Under the pieces are notes generated by a model, which was not told the DNA's origin, did no database searches, and was given only the letters and a program-made list of their open reading frames with translations. 18,563 bases of DNA. Source: CAYLOP01 sp964385305 (GTDB taxonomy: Bacteria > Chloroflexota > Anaerolineae > Anaerolineales > E44-bin32). The translations under genes and the position numbers were made by a program. Of the stretch, positions 1 to 7,797 are shown piece by piece. The first letter of the stretch is position 1, and the number at the start of each line of letters is the position of its first letter. The DNA lies in the NCBI GenBank assembly GCA_964385305.1, contig CAYLOP010000054.1, positions 1 through 18,563 on the forward strand, in the 5' to 3' direction.

Positions 1-71
1 CGGTTGAGATGATCCTGGCCATCATCAAGGCGGAGCACTGTCGTACACAACCCCGCAAGGTCAAGTTATAG
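1..71 (+). CDS. C-terminal end of an unidentified protein (partial)
   Basis: One plus-strand frame is open from the window edge (first full codon at 3) to a TAG at 69-71, giving 22 residues that end in PRKVKL. The shape (a helix with AIIKAE, then a short basic tail ending in V-K-L) resembles the last residues of Gfo/Idh/MocA-type oxidoreductases. The fragment is far too short to assign. It may be chance coding, but no other feature explains the stretch, and the stop is followed by non-coding sequence up to 326. Confidence 0.35.
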   Translation, partial: VEMILAIIKAEHCRTQPRKVKL

Positions 72-277
72 CGTCGAACGCTGCCCCATACCATCCCTCT
101 CACTACGCAAACCGCAAACGGAATCTGAGCCCTCGTAGACGAACCCATGGAAGCACTTCCCCAGCTCCGTGCGAGGTCTTCAAGCACCTAGTATTGCTGG
201 GCCCGGTCAGTAGCAAACCCAAAAGTGTTGTAGAGAAGCTGATGATGCATCGGAGAGAGCGATCCGCGCTCCTCGGT

Positions 278-283
278 TATAAT
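278..283 (+). promoter_or_regulatory. Putative -10 box of the flavoprotein gene
   Basis: A perfect TATAAT lies 43 nt upstream of the GTG start at 327, in the only non-coding gap before this gene. No convincing -35 hexamer sits 16-18 nt upstream, so the call rests on the -10 alone. The rest of 72-326 shows no ORF or RNA gene. Confidence 0.4.
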
Positions 284-326
284 CCTTCGATGGAAATCTC
301 ACATTCGCCAAAGGAGGGTCTCCTTC

Positions 327-1367
327 GTGAATAGTAAGGATAACATCCCTCGTGTTTTTGATATCACCTTTGTCGGCGCGGGGCCCACAGGCCTTTTCGG
401 GGCCTTCTATGCTGGTTTACGTGAGATGTCGGTCAAGATTATCGACGCATTACCCCAGACAGGTGGGCAACTGATCACCTTATACCCAGAGAAGCTGATC
501 TATGACACTCCTGGGTTCAACGGCGTTCTCTCCAAGGAACTTGTAGCCAACCTGACCGAGCAGGCGATGCAATGGAACCCCACAATGGCTCTAGGTGAGC
601 AAGCGCTCAACCTCGTACGAGAACCGCTCCCAGGTGGTAATGACGGCGAGGAGTGTTGGGTTATTGAGACGGACAAGGCGCGTCACTACACACGAACCGT
701 GATCATAGCGGCAGGCATCGGTGCCTTCCGACCGATCAAGCTCCCCAATGAGAGCTTTAACCGATTTGAAGGCAAAGGCATGGAATACCTGGTCAAGAAT
801 CTCAATGCTTATCAGGACAAGCGCGTACTCATCGTCGGCGGTGGAGATAGCGCCGTTGACTGGGCTTTAGCACTCGAGCCACTCGCCGAGCATGTCACCT
901 TAATCCATCGTCGAGAAGGATTCCGCGCGCACGATACATCCGTGAATGCGCTCATGGAGTCTGGCGTTGAGGTTCTGGTGTTTTACGAACTGCGCGAATT
1001 GCGGGGGGACTCTCAGTTGGAACAAGCGGTGATCTTCGATAATCGCACCCAAGAGGAGACCACGATCGATGTGGGCGCGGCCATCCTAGCCCTTGGATTC
1101 AAAGCCGACATGGGCCCCATACGCTCCTGGGGTGTGGAAACAATCGGTCGCCGCTACGTGAAGGTCAACCTCAAAATGGAGACGAACCTTCCCGGTGTGT
1201 ACGCCGCAGGCGACGCGGCGCTTCAGGAAGATCAAGATCCGCTCAATTTAATCGTGGTGGGCTATGGTCAGGTCACGGTTGCTGTGAACTATGCTTACAC
1301 CATCATCAAACCAGGGGGGAAGGTGTTCCCGGGGCACTCAAGCGAGAAGCTAGCCGCTAAATCCTAG
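327..1367 (+). CDS. Ferredoxin/flavodoxin-NADP(+) reductase, thioredoxin-reductase-like (type 2 FNR)
   Basis: A 346-residue flavoprotein expected to move electrons between NADPH and a ferredoxin or flavodoxin in the cytoplasm. The FAD motif GAGPTG is at residues 17-22, the NAD(P) motif GGGDSA at 171-176 followed by the basic HRREGFRAH segment (194-202), and the second FAD motif GVYAAGDA at 290-297. The CxxC redox pair of true thioredoxin reductases is absent from the NADPH domain, which together with the length favours the YumC-type FNR family. The start is GTG, chosen because AAGGAGGG (311-318) sits 8 nt upstream. It stands alone, convergent to the next operon. A different acceptor from ferredoxin cannot be excluded. 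Confidence 0.9.
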   Translation: MNSKDNIPRVFDITFVGAGPTGLFGAFYAGLREMSVKIIDALPQTGGQLITLYPEKLIYDTPGFNGVLSKELVANLTEQAMQWNPTMALGEQALNLVREPLPGGNDGEECWVIETDKARHYTRTVIIAAGIGAFRPIKLPNESFNRFEGKGMEYLVKNLNAYQDKRVLIVGGGDSAVDWALALEPLAEHVTLIHRREGFRAHDTSVNALMESGVEVLVFYELRELRGDSQLEQAVIFDNRTQEETTIDVGAAILALGFKADMGPIRSWGVETIGRRYVKVNLKMETNLPGVYAAGDAALQEDQDPLNLIVVGYGQVTVAVNYAYTIIKPGGKVFPGHSSEKLAAKS

Positions 1368-1430
1368 CAGAGGAAACACCGCGCATTCAATGCGAGGCAC
1401 GAATACACCTTGCCCAGGCAATTGTCCTCC

Positions 1431-1985
1431 TCATTCACCCTGAGTCTCTGACGCTTGAATTTCGGTATTCCCATCAGGCGGATGATTTTCCCGCCGCCGC
1501 CAAAATGCCAATCGTATGTGGAGGGGCTTGCGCTCGCGTTTCTCATTTGGTGTCCGAACTAAACGCGGGAAATATAGAATAAGCCCTACAAGACTGAGCA
1601 AAACACCCACAATAAGGCCTACGACCTGGAGTGGACCAAAAGAGACCGCGGGCATATGCTGAGCGCCGATGCCGATAAAATCAGCTAGGGAAGCCGCCGC
1701 GGCAACCACATAGCCCGTGCCGATTAAGCGGACGCCAATATCGGCTCGTAATGATGTCGGACGGCTATTCCGTATCACGCGCACCGCCGCGTATGCGCTC
1801 ACCATCAGCAGAGCTAACCCCGAGAGCCACACACCAATTTGCACAAATCCAACCACCGGGCTGCGATCCATCCCGATCAAGTCGGGCTCTACGCCAAGGA
1901 TAAAAATTAGCAAGCCGATGATAACCAGGGTCATCCAGCGATGTGCCCATCTTACCTGCCTTGGCGTTAGATTGTGATACGGCAT
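1431..1985 (-). CDS. Four-helix integral membrane protein, function unknown
   Basis: A 184-residue protein I do not recognise. Four hydrophobic segments are visible, at about residues 17-37, 48-70, 86-108 and 117-140, followed by a strongly charged cytoplasmic-type tail (KRERKPLHIRLAFWRRRE, then acidic residues). No catalytic motif is apparent. ATG at 1985 lies 3 nt after the stop codon of the dipeptidase gene, so translation is probably coupled and this is the last gene of that operon. It ends about 60 nt from the convergent flavoprotein gene; no strong terminator is seen between them. It could be an accessory protein of the dipeptidase/LLM pair, but nothing in the sequence shows it. Confidence 0.75.
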   Translation of the reverse strand: MPYHNLTPRQVRWAHRWMTLVIIGLLIFILGVEPDLIGMDRSPVVGFVQIGVWLSGLALLMVSAYAAVRVIRNSRPTSLRADIGVRLIGTGYVVAAAASLADFIGIGAQHMPAVSFGPLQVVGLIVGVLLSLVGLILYFPRLVRTPNEKRERKPLHIRLAFWRRRENHPPDGNTEIQASETQGE

Positions 1986-1988
1986 AAC

Positions 1989-3080
1989 TCAGCTCTCCGG
2001 AAGCGCTGTGCGAAGGATGTTGAGCCAGTTCTCGGCGAGAATTGCATCGATGGCAGCTTGGCTGTAGCCGCGGGCGCGCAGCGCATCGCCAATTAACCGC
2101 AGGTCGGCGATACTGTCAAGCCCCGAGGGAGCCTTATTCAGCCCAAATCCACCATCGAAGTCGCTACCCAATCCAACATGGCTGGCGTCACCCACCACCT
2201 GGCACACATGATCAATCGCGATCACAACATCCTCAATCGTAACAGTCTGACGTCCGTCGAGGATATCCCAGCCATCCTTGAGAAAGTGATTGGCGAGCAA
2301 CATCCCGATCACACCTCCGCGTTCAGCAACAAGACGAATCAGAGGATCACGCATATGCCGTTCGGGCTTCTCACTGTGTGGAACGCGCGCGAGTGGACTC
2401 GTGTGCGTGACAACCAGGGTTCCTTCATATCGGTCAATCGATTCGAGCGCACACTCCTCGGGCATGTGTGCGAGGTCGAGGATCATACCCAGGTCCGCCA
2501 TCGCATCCAGCAAGGCGCGCCCATCGTCGGTCAACGGCCCGGGCTCGCGAGGACCACCCGCATAACGCGTGCGCTCCCATGAAGGACCGATGATGCGCAC
2601 ACCCTCATCATACCATTCTACAACTGCCTCTGGATCACGAATCCCATCCGCTCCTTCCATAAGGAGCACAAGACCGATCTTAGGATCCGCTGGTGGATCT
2701 CCTTCCCATTGCGCCAACGTCGTTTGCAGATCCTTCTGTGATCTTATCAGATCGAACTTATCCCCGTGCTTTTCCAACAGTAACTTGTAGACTTCAAGGC
2801 TCGCGCGATAAAGGCGGAAAGCCTCTTCTGAGTCACGATAGCACTGTGTTTCCCAATCCCCTTCCTTCCAGCGCATCGGCGCAGCGAACAAAGTGGCAAA
2901 AATCACTCCTATACCCGCGCGCATCCATTCAGGCCACCCGAGCATGGCATGTCCAACATGGGCGGTGAATTCGGCTCCCGCCTCGCGTGCGCGCGTTTCC
3001 GTGACAGACTGCATGTAATCGCGCCCAAAGGTTAGCACATTCCAGGATATATCTTCATGTGCGTCTACGATGATTTTCAT
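1989..3080 (-). CDS. Membrane dipeptidase, peptidase family M19 (renal dipeptidase-like)
   Basis: A 363-residue zinc dipeptidase of the amidohydrolase-fold M19 family, which hydrolyses dipeptides, in some members including D-residues. The metal-binding layout is complete: H8 and D10 (AHED), the bridging glutamate E142 (LMEGADG), H205 (LAHM), H226 (THTS), and the acidic GSDFDGG segment with D307. The ENWLNIL end matches the family's conserved C-terminal asparagine motif. There is no signal peptide, so the bacterial enzyme is likely cytoplasmic. Its ATG overlaps the LLM oxidoreductase stop as ATGA (3077-3080), and the membrane protein gene follows after 3 nt. Substrate is not predictable from sequence. 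Confidence 0.9.
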   Translation of the reverse strand: MKIIVDAHEDISWNVLTFGRDYMQSVTETRAREAGAEFTAHVGHAMLGWPEWMRAGIGVIFATLFAAPMRWKEGDWETQCYRDSEEAFRLYRASLEVYKLLLEKHGDKFDLIRSQKDLQTTLAQWEGDPPADPKIGLVLLMEGADGIRDPEAVVEWYDEGVRIIGPSWERTRYAGGPREPGPLTDDGRALLDAMADLGMILDLAHMPEECALESIDRYEGTLVVTHTSPLARVPHSEKPERHMRDPLIRLVAERGGVIGMLLANHFLKDGWDILDGRQTVTIEDVVIAIDHVCQVVGDASHVGLGSDFDGGFGLNKAPSGLDSIADLRLIGDALRARGYSQAAIDAILAENWLNILRTALPES

Positions 3081-4084
3081 GAACCCCTTCTCAGTTGTCC
3101 GACAAGGTTACGCCAAAAAGCATCTCGCTGGCCAGGGTAGAAGGGCATATACAGAGCAAGACGATCGGCTAAGCCCTCATATCGCTCCTGAAGTGCTGAA
3201 GCCAACGTATCCGGCGAAGCCTGTACGCCGAACGTGTTGAGCATCTCGTTCGTGATGAGATCGGTCATCCCTCCCCATGCCTTCTGCCGCGATAGGTCTC
3301 GTAATTGGTCTGCGATCTCACCCCAACCGTGTAGCGCCATCACTGGACGATAAGTGGGTGTGGAAGCGTAAAAAGCAACCTGCTGTCGGACAAAGTCTTC
3401 ATCCCCGGGCTCAACGATGGTGAGCGCGGTGACGAATAATTGGACCTGGCCCGCCTGTCTGCCCGCCTGCTCAGCGCCTTCCGCGATCGCCGGAAGTACG
3501 ACCTCGCGCAAATATCTTTCTGAATGGTAGGGGTGTGCAATGAGGCCGTCCGCCGCCTCCCCAGCAAGCCGGCAAAGCCCCTCATTCACCCCTGCGATAT
3601 AAATCGGGATCTCGGGGTGCTCAATAGGCCCCGGGTTGAAGAAAGGTGTCATCAGGTTGAGACGGAAATATTCGCCGTGAAAGGAGAATGGCTCGCCCGA
3701 TTGCCACGCTGTCCAGTATGCCCGGATAGCATGGATCAGTTCACGCAATTTGCCGACCGGCGATTCCGGCCAGGGCATGCCAAATCTGCGCTCGATATGA
3801 GGTCGTACTTGCGTGCCCAACCCGAGAATGAAGCGGCCCCTCGAATACTGCGCCAGGTCCCAGGCTGTGTAAGCAATCGTGCCTGGACTGCGCGCAAAGC
3901 CGACTGCGATCGCAGTCCCAAATCGCATATGCTCACTATGCTCAGCGACCAAGCTCAGGGGCAAAAAAGGGTCATGCTGGGTTTCGCCTGACCATAGTGT
4001 GCCGAAACCAAGAGTCTCGGCTTGGTTGGCAATGACCGGCACGTCACCCAGTGGACATGGCGGGAGAATGGCATCAATTTGCAT
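3077..4084 (-). CDS. LLM-class (luciferase-like) flavin/F420-dependent oxidoreductase
   Basis: A 335-residue TIM-barrel oxidoreductase of the bacterial luciferase superfamily. It has the typical N-terminal strand (MQIDAILPP), the LWSGETQHDPFLPLSLVAEH segment, the TAIAVGFARSP stretch with AYTAWDLAQYS, and GRFILGLGTQVRPHIERRFGMPW, all characteristic of the F420-dependent subgroup (resembling the MSMEG_2256-type family). F420 rather than FMN is inferred from this resemblance only. The start is supported by GAGAGG upstream of the ATG. It is first in a compact operon with the dipeptidase (4-nt overlap) and a membrane protein. The substrate is unknown. Confidence 0.85.
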   Translation of the reverse strand: MQIDAILPPCPLGDVPVIANQAETLGFGTLWSGETQHDPFLPLSLVAEHSEHMRFGTAIAVGFARSPGTIAYTAWDLAQYSRGRFILGLGTQVRPHIERRFGMPWPESPVGKLRELIHAIRAYWTAWQSGEPFSFHGEYFRLNLMTPFFNPGPIEHPEIPIYIAGVNEGLCRLAGEAADGLIAHPYHSERYLREVVLPAIAEGAEQAGRQAGQVQLFVTALTIVEPGDEDFVRQQVAFYASTPTYRPVMALHGWGEIADQLRDLSRQKAWGGMTDLITNEMLNTFGVQASPDTLASALQERYEGLADRLALYMPFYPGQRDAFWRNLVGQLRRGS

Positions 4085-4224
4085 GGTTTTTCCTCTCTGG
4101 TTTGCTCATCACAAGATCTCCACGCAGCAAGGAAAATTCGATCGTGTATGCGTAGCCCGCCTAGAAGAACTTGAGCCAGACAAGTCGCTCAAGGGGCTCA
4201 ATTAACTCCCTTTAACGGTCTGGC

Positions 4225-4257
4225 GCTGAGAACATACACTCTAGGAGTACACTCAGC
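4225..4257 (-). terminator. Hairpin overlapping the thioesterase stop codon
   Basis: GCTGAG (4225-4230) pairs with CTCAGC (4252-4257), and an inner ACTC/GAGT pair sits around a tag loop. The outer arm includes the TGA stop of the thioesterase gene. No U-tract follows on the minus strand, so this may be a mRNA 3' stabilising hairpin or a weak terminator. The rest of 4085-4252 shows no gene. Confidence 0.3.
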
Positions 4258-4678
4258 CATCGATTTTCCCTTCGAATTTCTGGATCGTCGATCGCCAGAT
4301 CTCAGGGATCGGGATGGACTTATTGGATAGATAATCGAACGCTACCAAAACGGTTCTTCCCGTTGCAAGCTCTTCATGTGTGCTTCGATCTCGAAGGCTG
4401 TACGCCAATTCAAAGCTCTTCCTCCCGAGCTTCGCCGTACGAACCCCTACTTCGATAGGTTGCGACATCGATATCTGAGCCTTATAGGTGCAGCACTGCT
4501 CCGCCATAATAAACCCTATCCCGTCAAAGTCACCGCCATCCCAAAGCCCAACACGGCGAACATACTCCACGCGAGCTTGCTCCATGTAGGTGAAGTAACG
4601 GGCATTGTTGACATGCCGTTGGGCATCGATGTCGGCATAGCGAATCTCAACAGGATAGTAAAAGCGAAATGCGTTCAT
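4253..4678 (-). CDS. Acyl-CoA thioesterase, hotdog fold (4HBT/YbgC-FadM type)
   Basis: A 141-residue single-hotdog protein expected to hydrolyse acyl-CoA thioesters in the cytoplasm. The signature is YADIDAQRHVNNARYFTYME near the N-terminus, with D18 at the position of the catalytic aspartate of 4-hydroxybenzoyl-CoA thioesterases, then the long central helix and strands (EVGVRTAKLGRKSFELAYSL). Length is normal for the family. AGGGAG lies about 7 nt before the ATG. It is monocistronic as far as can be seen, upstream of the LLM operon by 168 nt. Chain-length preference cannot be told. Confidence 0.88.
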   Translation of the reverse strand: MNAFRFYYPVEIRYADIDAQRHVNNARYFTYMEQARVEYVRRVGLWDGGDFDGIGFIMAEQCCTYKAQISMSQPIEVGVRTAKLGRKSFELAYSLRDRSTHEELATGRTVLVAFDYLSNKSIPIPEIWRSTIQKFEGKIDG

Positions 4679-5000
4679 GGGAAGACTCCCTGACGGTCAA
4701 GCTGAGATTGGGCATCGGAAATGAGGCCGAATACACTCAAACGACCTCAAGATGTGACCTTATCCTCGGGATTTTGTGTCATTCGCCCACGTAGGAAACG
4801 CGAACTTTGACTTGGCTGAATCGAGGCGGATGCCCGATGACAACAGGTTAGATGCACATACAGAACTTGTCAAGATGGTCCTTATCTCTAACTATGGGAG
4901 AGTGCATACCGGCAGGAGGGATTGCCAACGCATGTTTGCTATACCCGACGGTGCGTCATCCAGAACCGTTGTCTCGTCCATATCCCGATACCACAGAGGC
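4679..5000. other. Intergenic stretch without a recognisable gene
   Basis: 322 nt between the thioesterase start and the hydrolase stop. Open frames here on either strand give low-complexity or proline/arginine-rich translations with no family resemblance. The minus-strand side just upstream of 4678 should hold the thioesterase promoter, but I see no clear -35/-10 pair. No tRNA or strong hairpin is apparent. Confidence 0.5.
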
Positions 5001-5627
5001 TTAGCGCCAGGTGACATCGCCGCAGAGATCCGATGGCAACGGATTAGCTCGGAAGGCGTTGAATGCAGCCCGTTCTGCCCCGACGGAGGTTGGATCACCG
5101 TGTCCCGGGTACAGCATGGTCTCATCCCGCCAGGTAAAAATTGTATGGTCCAACGAGTCCAATAAGCGCAGGAGAGTTACGGGATTTTCGGTGTGCCCGG
5201 GACCGCCAGGGAAGATAGCATCCCCAACGATGGCGTGCCCCATTCGCTTACCCTCGATCAGGTGTAGGGCGATACTGCCCGGGGTATGCCCAGGGATGTG
5301 TACGACCTCAAATTCTTCGCCTCCAAATAGAAAGGTTTCCCCGCCCTCTACATGAAAATCGGCCGCCAGGTTGAAGTGTTTGGCATCCGATGCATGAATC
5401 CCAACCGGGCAATCCAGCGCCTTGCGCACGGTTTTCAAAGCCCCAACATGATCCGCGTGGCCATGGGTGATGAATATTCGATGGATTTGCAGCGGTGCAA
5501 CCCATTCCAGGATCTTGTAAGCCTCGTCTCCCGGGTCAATGAGCACGGCATGCTCACTTCCTGGCGCAATAAGCAAATAGCAATTCGCGGAAAATTCGCC
5601 AACCTTCAACACGCGGATTTCTAGCAT
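5001..5627 (-). CDS. Metallo-beta-lactamase-fold hydrolase (hydroxyacylglutathione hydrolase/GloB-like)
   Basis: A 208-residue cytoplasmic MBL-fold hydrolase. The binuclear zinc site is intact: HGHADH at residues 55-60 (H55, H57, D59, H60), H114 in IPGHTPG, D136 in VGDAIF and H176 in YPGHG. The N-terminus (VGEFSANCYLL) and DPGDE segment are typical of the YcbL/GloB-like short branch, which lacks the C-terminal glutathione-binding domain of true glyoxalase II. The substrate may therefore be another thioester or thiol adduct. AGAGAGG precedes the ATG by about 6 nt. It is transcribed away from the cold-shock gene. Confidence 0.88.
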   Translation of the reverse strand: MLEIRVLKVGEFSANCYLLIAPGSEHAVLIDPGDEAYKILEWVAPLQIHRIFITHGHADHVGALKTVRKALDCPVGIHASDAKHFNLAADFHVEGGETFLFGGEEFEVVHIPGHTPGSIALHLIEGKRMGHAIVGDAIFPGGPGHTENPVTLLRLLDSLDHTIFTWRDETMLYPGHGDPTSVGAERAAFNAFRANPLPSDLCGDVTWR

Positions 5628-5975
5628 AAAAGCCTCTCTTTTCCCCCGACAAGGGTCTCAAGCACACCCAGTGCCGTTTTGCGCAGGATCATAAGGGCTG
5701 AATGCATCCTGCCAGGGACTCGCCCTAAAAAGAAGTTGGCATTGTATAAGCACGCCCCATTTAGGAATAATGGAATACGCGCAGATTTTAAAATCATGAT
5801 ATTATCACCACAGCAGGATGCACGTTCGTTCCGTCTGGAAGTCGAACCGCCCATTGCCTGAGATCCTGCATTTCAAGCAATTATCGGTAATCTGGTTCCG
5901 CTGGCTGACCCGACCACCGACGAACAACACAAGCACCTTGCACTATATCTCTATCCCGAAAGGAGATTCGTTTCC
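5628..5975. promoter_or_regulatory. Divergent intergenic region between the hydrolase and cold-shock genes
   Basis: 348 nt without a convincing gene. It must contain the promoters of both flanking genes. On the plus strand an extended -10 element (TGATATTAT, 5797-5805) and an adjacent 12-bp perfect palindrome (GATTTTAAAATC, 5784-5795) are visible. On the minus strand a TATACAAT-like stretch near 5741-5748 could serve the hydrolase. The remaining 160 nt up to 5975 would be the cold-shock 5' leader. Confidence 0.45.
5797..5805 (+). promoter_or_regulatory. Extended -10 promoter element for the cold-shock gene
   Basis: TGATATTAT fits the TGn-TATnnT extended -10 form, which does not need a good -35; none is seen 17 nt upstream. 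Initiation would fall near 5812, giving a leader of about 165 nt before the ATG at 5976. Long leaders are known for cspA-family mRNAs. This is an inference from sequence only. Confidence 0.4.
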
Positions 5976-6185
5976 ATGGAAGAGCGCCTCATCGGCACGG
6001 TCAAGTGGTTCAACAGCGAAAAAGGCTACGGCTTCCTCGAGCGCGAAGATGGACCGGATGTCTTTGTCCACTACACAGCTATTCAGTCTGAAGGGTTCCG
6101 CACCTTGCGAGAAGGCCAGCAGGTTGAATTCTCGGTAGAGCAAGGCCCGAAAGGTCCACAGGCCAGTAACGTAGTCATCATTTGA
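5976..6185 (+). CDS. csp: Cold-shock domain protein (CspA family)
   Basis: A 69-residue single cold-shock domain, a five-stranded OB fold that binds single-stranded RNA/DNA and acts as an RNA chaperone. It starts RLIGTVKWFN, with RNP1 in KGYGFL (residues 16-21) and RNP2 in VFVHY (29-33), then the usual GQQVEF and GPQASNV elements. Length is exactly that of the family. RBS AAAGGAG at 5959-5965 is 10 nt from the ATG. The gene is monocistronic, with its own candidate promoter, a long leader and a strong terminator directly downstream. Confidence 0.97.
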   Translation: MEERLIGTVKWFNSEKGYGFLEREDGPDVFVHYTAIQSEGFRTLREGQQVEFSVEQGPKGPQASNVVII

Positions 6186-6203
6186 CCCATTTGCTCTGCG
6201 CGC

Positions 6204-6234
6204 GCCCCGTCCACCCAGACGGGGCTATTTTTTT
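6204..6234 (+). terminator. Rho-independent terminator of the cold-shock gene
   Basis: A perfect 8-bp GC-rich stem (GCCCCGTC 6204-6211 with GACGGGGC 6218-6225), a 6-nt loop and a TATTTTTTT tract to 6234. It lies 18 nt after the stop codon and directly abuts the end of the convergent csaA gene. Confidence 0.93.
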
Positions 6235-6237
6235 GTA

Positions 6238-6574
6238 CTAGCGTATCCGAGCCCCCAATCCCACCGCGCCATCCGGTTGAATCAACCGCAGGGATCCTTC
6301 TGGGTCCACCGCGGCTAACTCCAACACATGCGACGTGTGTCGACTAATTTGCTTTGGTGGAAAGTTCGTCACGGCCACAATGAGAAGGTCAAGCAGCGCA
6401 TCCTTGGCATAATATTCACGCAATGCCGCAGAGGAGCGCTTTACGCCAATCTCCGGGCCGAAATCTATCGTCAAAAAAGGAAGGAGCCTTCGCCTCTGGG
6501 AACTCCTCGACTGCGATGATCCGCCCCACATGCACCTGCACACGCTCGAAATCCGCCCATTCAATCGTCTCCAT
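6238..6574 (-). pseudogene. csaA: CsaA-like tRNA-binding-domain protein, frameshifted
   Basis: Together, two frames encode a complete CsaA-type protein of about 111 residues, a homodimeric OB-fold (EMAP II-like) protein reported to bind tRNA and act as a secretion chaperone. The first frame starts at ATG 6574 behind a purine-rich AGGAAGGA region and reads METIEWADFERVQVHVGRII, then FPEAKAPSF. It then fails at a run of six T (minus strand, coordinates 6473-6478) and would stop at 6416 after 52 residues. The second frame continues the family sequence from LTIDFGPEIGVKRSSA through VTNFPPKQI to the end at 6238. Comparison with the family pattern (P-[ASY]-x-K-L-x-[IV]-D) suggests 2 nt missing or 1 extra. 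It is a real disruption or a homopolymer error; both halves look otherwise well conserved. Confidence 0.8.
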
Positions 6575-6690
6575 CCCCACCTATCCTTCCTAAAAGCTCT
6601 GGCATACTACTTCGCTCTTCCAGCGCACAAACCTCCTTGAGCATACACTCATCATAAGATAGCTGCCGATCCTCTTTCAAGGTGATTCGT

Positions 6691-6726
6691 GATTAAAGTA
6701 AGACCCGGGCATTCTTACGCCCGGGT
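6691..6726 (-). terminator. Terminator-like hairpin downstream of lipA
   Basis: ACCCGGGC (6703-6710) and GCCCGGGT (6719-6726) form a perfect 8-bp stem with an 8-nt loop, 25 nt after the lipA stop on the minus strand. It is followed by a broken T-rich stretch (CTTACTTTAATC). The tail is poor, so efficiency is uncertain. Confidence 0.45.
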
Positions 6727-6751
6727 ACCATGGAGTTCTTTACAAACGCCT

Positions 6752-7711
6752 TCACGCCGTACCGTGCGAGGCTGGCTCTCCATACAACGAACGGTGCACA
6801 ACGCTGAGTGCTCTAACCTGCTGCTCGGCATGATAGGAGGAGCGAACAAGCGGACCACTTTCTACCCACAGAAACCCCAGCGCCCCACCATATTCTCTGA
6901 GTTCATCAAACTCTTCCATGGTGTAGTAGCGGTCGATGGGTATATGCTTCTTGGAGGGTTGCAGATACTGTCCGATGGTCAGGATATCCACACCCCATTC
7001 TCTGATATCGCTCATCACATCCTTGACCTCGTCCATACTCTCGCCTAATCCGAGCATGATCCCCGATTTGGTCAGGACCTCAGGATCAAGTTTCTTGGCA
7101 TTCGTCAGCGTCGCTTGTGCCCACTCATAGCGATCCTGTGGCTGGACGGTTCTAAAGAGCCTGGGAACAGTTTCAACATTGTGGTTGAGAATTTCCGGGC
7201 GGGCGTCCATCACAATTTTTAGGGCATCTACCGAGCCCTTGAAATCTGGGATGAGGACCTCAATCGAACATCCTGGTTGGAGTTCGCGGATCCGCCGGAT
7301 GACCATCGCAAATATCGGGGCACCGCCGTCAGGTCTCTCGTCGCGATTCACACTGGTGATAACCGCGTGCCGTAAGTCCATCGCCTTCACAGCTTGTGCT
7401 ACCCGCTCTGGTTCGAGCCAATCAATCGGGTTTGGCCGGCCGGTTTTAATATCACAAAAGGCGCATGCGCGTGTGCAAGTGTCACCCAGCATGAGGAACG
7501 TGGCTGTGCCAGACCCCCAACACTCCCCGATGTTGGGGCACATGGCTTCCTCGCAAACCGTGTTCAGCGCCTTGGTGCGCATCATCTCCCGGAGCCACGC
7601 ATAAGTCTCTCCGCTCGGAGCGCGCACTTTTATCCAGGGGGGACGTCGCTGGGGTCTGGGCGCTTGGTCGTCCATGCTAGCTTGCGTTACGATCCGGTCT
7701 CGTTCAGCCAT
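6752..7711 (-). CDS. lipA: Lipoyl synthase (radical SAM)
   Basis: A 319-residue enzyme that inserts two sulfur atoms into the octanoyl chain on lipoyl-dependent carrier proteins (E2 subunits, GcvH). It has both iron-sulfur sites of LipA: the auxiliary cluster C53-x4-C58-x5-C64 (CEEAMCPNIGEC) and the radical SAM C79-x3-C83-x2-C86 (CTRACAFC). The conserved C-terminal RSSYHAEQ supplies the serine ligand of the auxiliary cluster. The ATG at 7711 is preferred over the in-frame GTG at 7717, because AGGAAGG lies about 5 nt before the ATG but would abut the GTG. LipB, LplA and lipoyl-dependent complexes are not in the window. It is divergent from the EamA gene. Confidence 0.96.
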   Translation of the reverse strand: MAERDRIVTQASMDDQAPRPQRRPPWIKVRAPSGETYAWLREMMRTKALNTVCEEAMCPNIGECWGSGTATFLMLGDTCTRACAFCDIKTGRPNPIDWLEPERVAQAVKAMDLRHAVITSVNRDERPDGGAPIFAMVIRRIRELQPGCSIEVLIPDFKGSVDALKIVMDARPEILNHNVETVPRLFRTVQPQDRYEWAQATLTNAKKLDPEVLTKSGIMLGLGESMDEVKDVMSDIREWGVDILTIGQYLQPSKKHIPIDRYYTMEEFDELREYGGALGFLWVESGPLVRSSYHAEQQVRALSVVHRSLYGEPASHGTA

Positions 7712-7797
7712 GAACACCTTCCTGCTATGAAATTCTACCGCATTATGAATCCGTTCTACACATCAGATGGATATGCAACAAAATACAAAGAAAGCGG

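Noticed and set aside
1368..1430. Small inverted repeats between the convergent flavoprotein and membrane protein genes
   Set aside because: The stems are only 5-6 bp with tiny loops and lack a T-tract on either strand, so no terminator can be supported.
1717..2968. Several plus-strand frames across the dipeptidase region
   Set aside because: All are shadows of the minus-strand dipeptidase and membrane protein genes, with arginine/serine-rich unnatural composition.
4776..5165. A 129-codon plus-strand frame over the intergenic gap and the hydrolase end
   Set aside because: Overlaps a well-supported gene on the other strand, has no RBS, and shows no family pattern.
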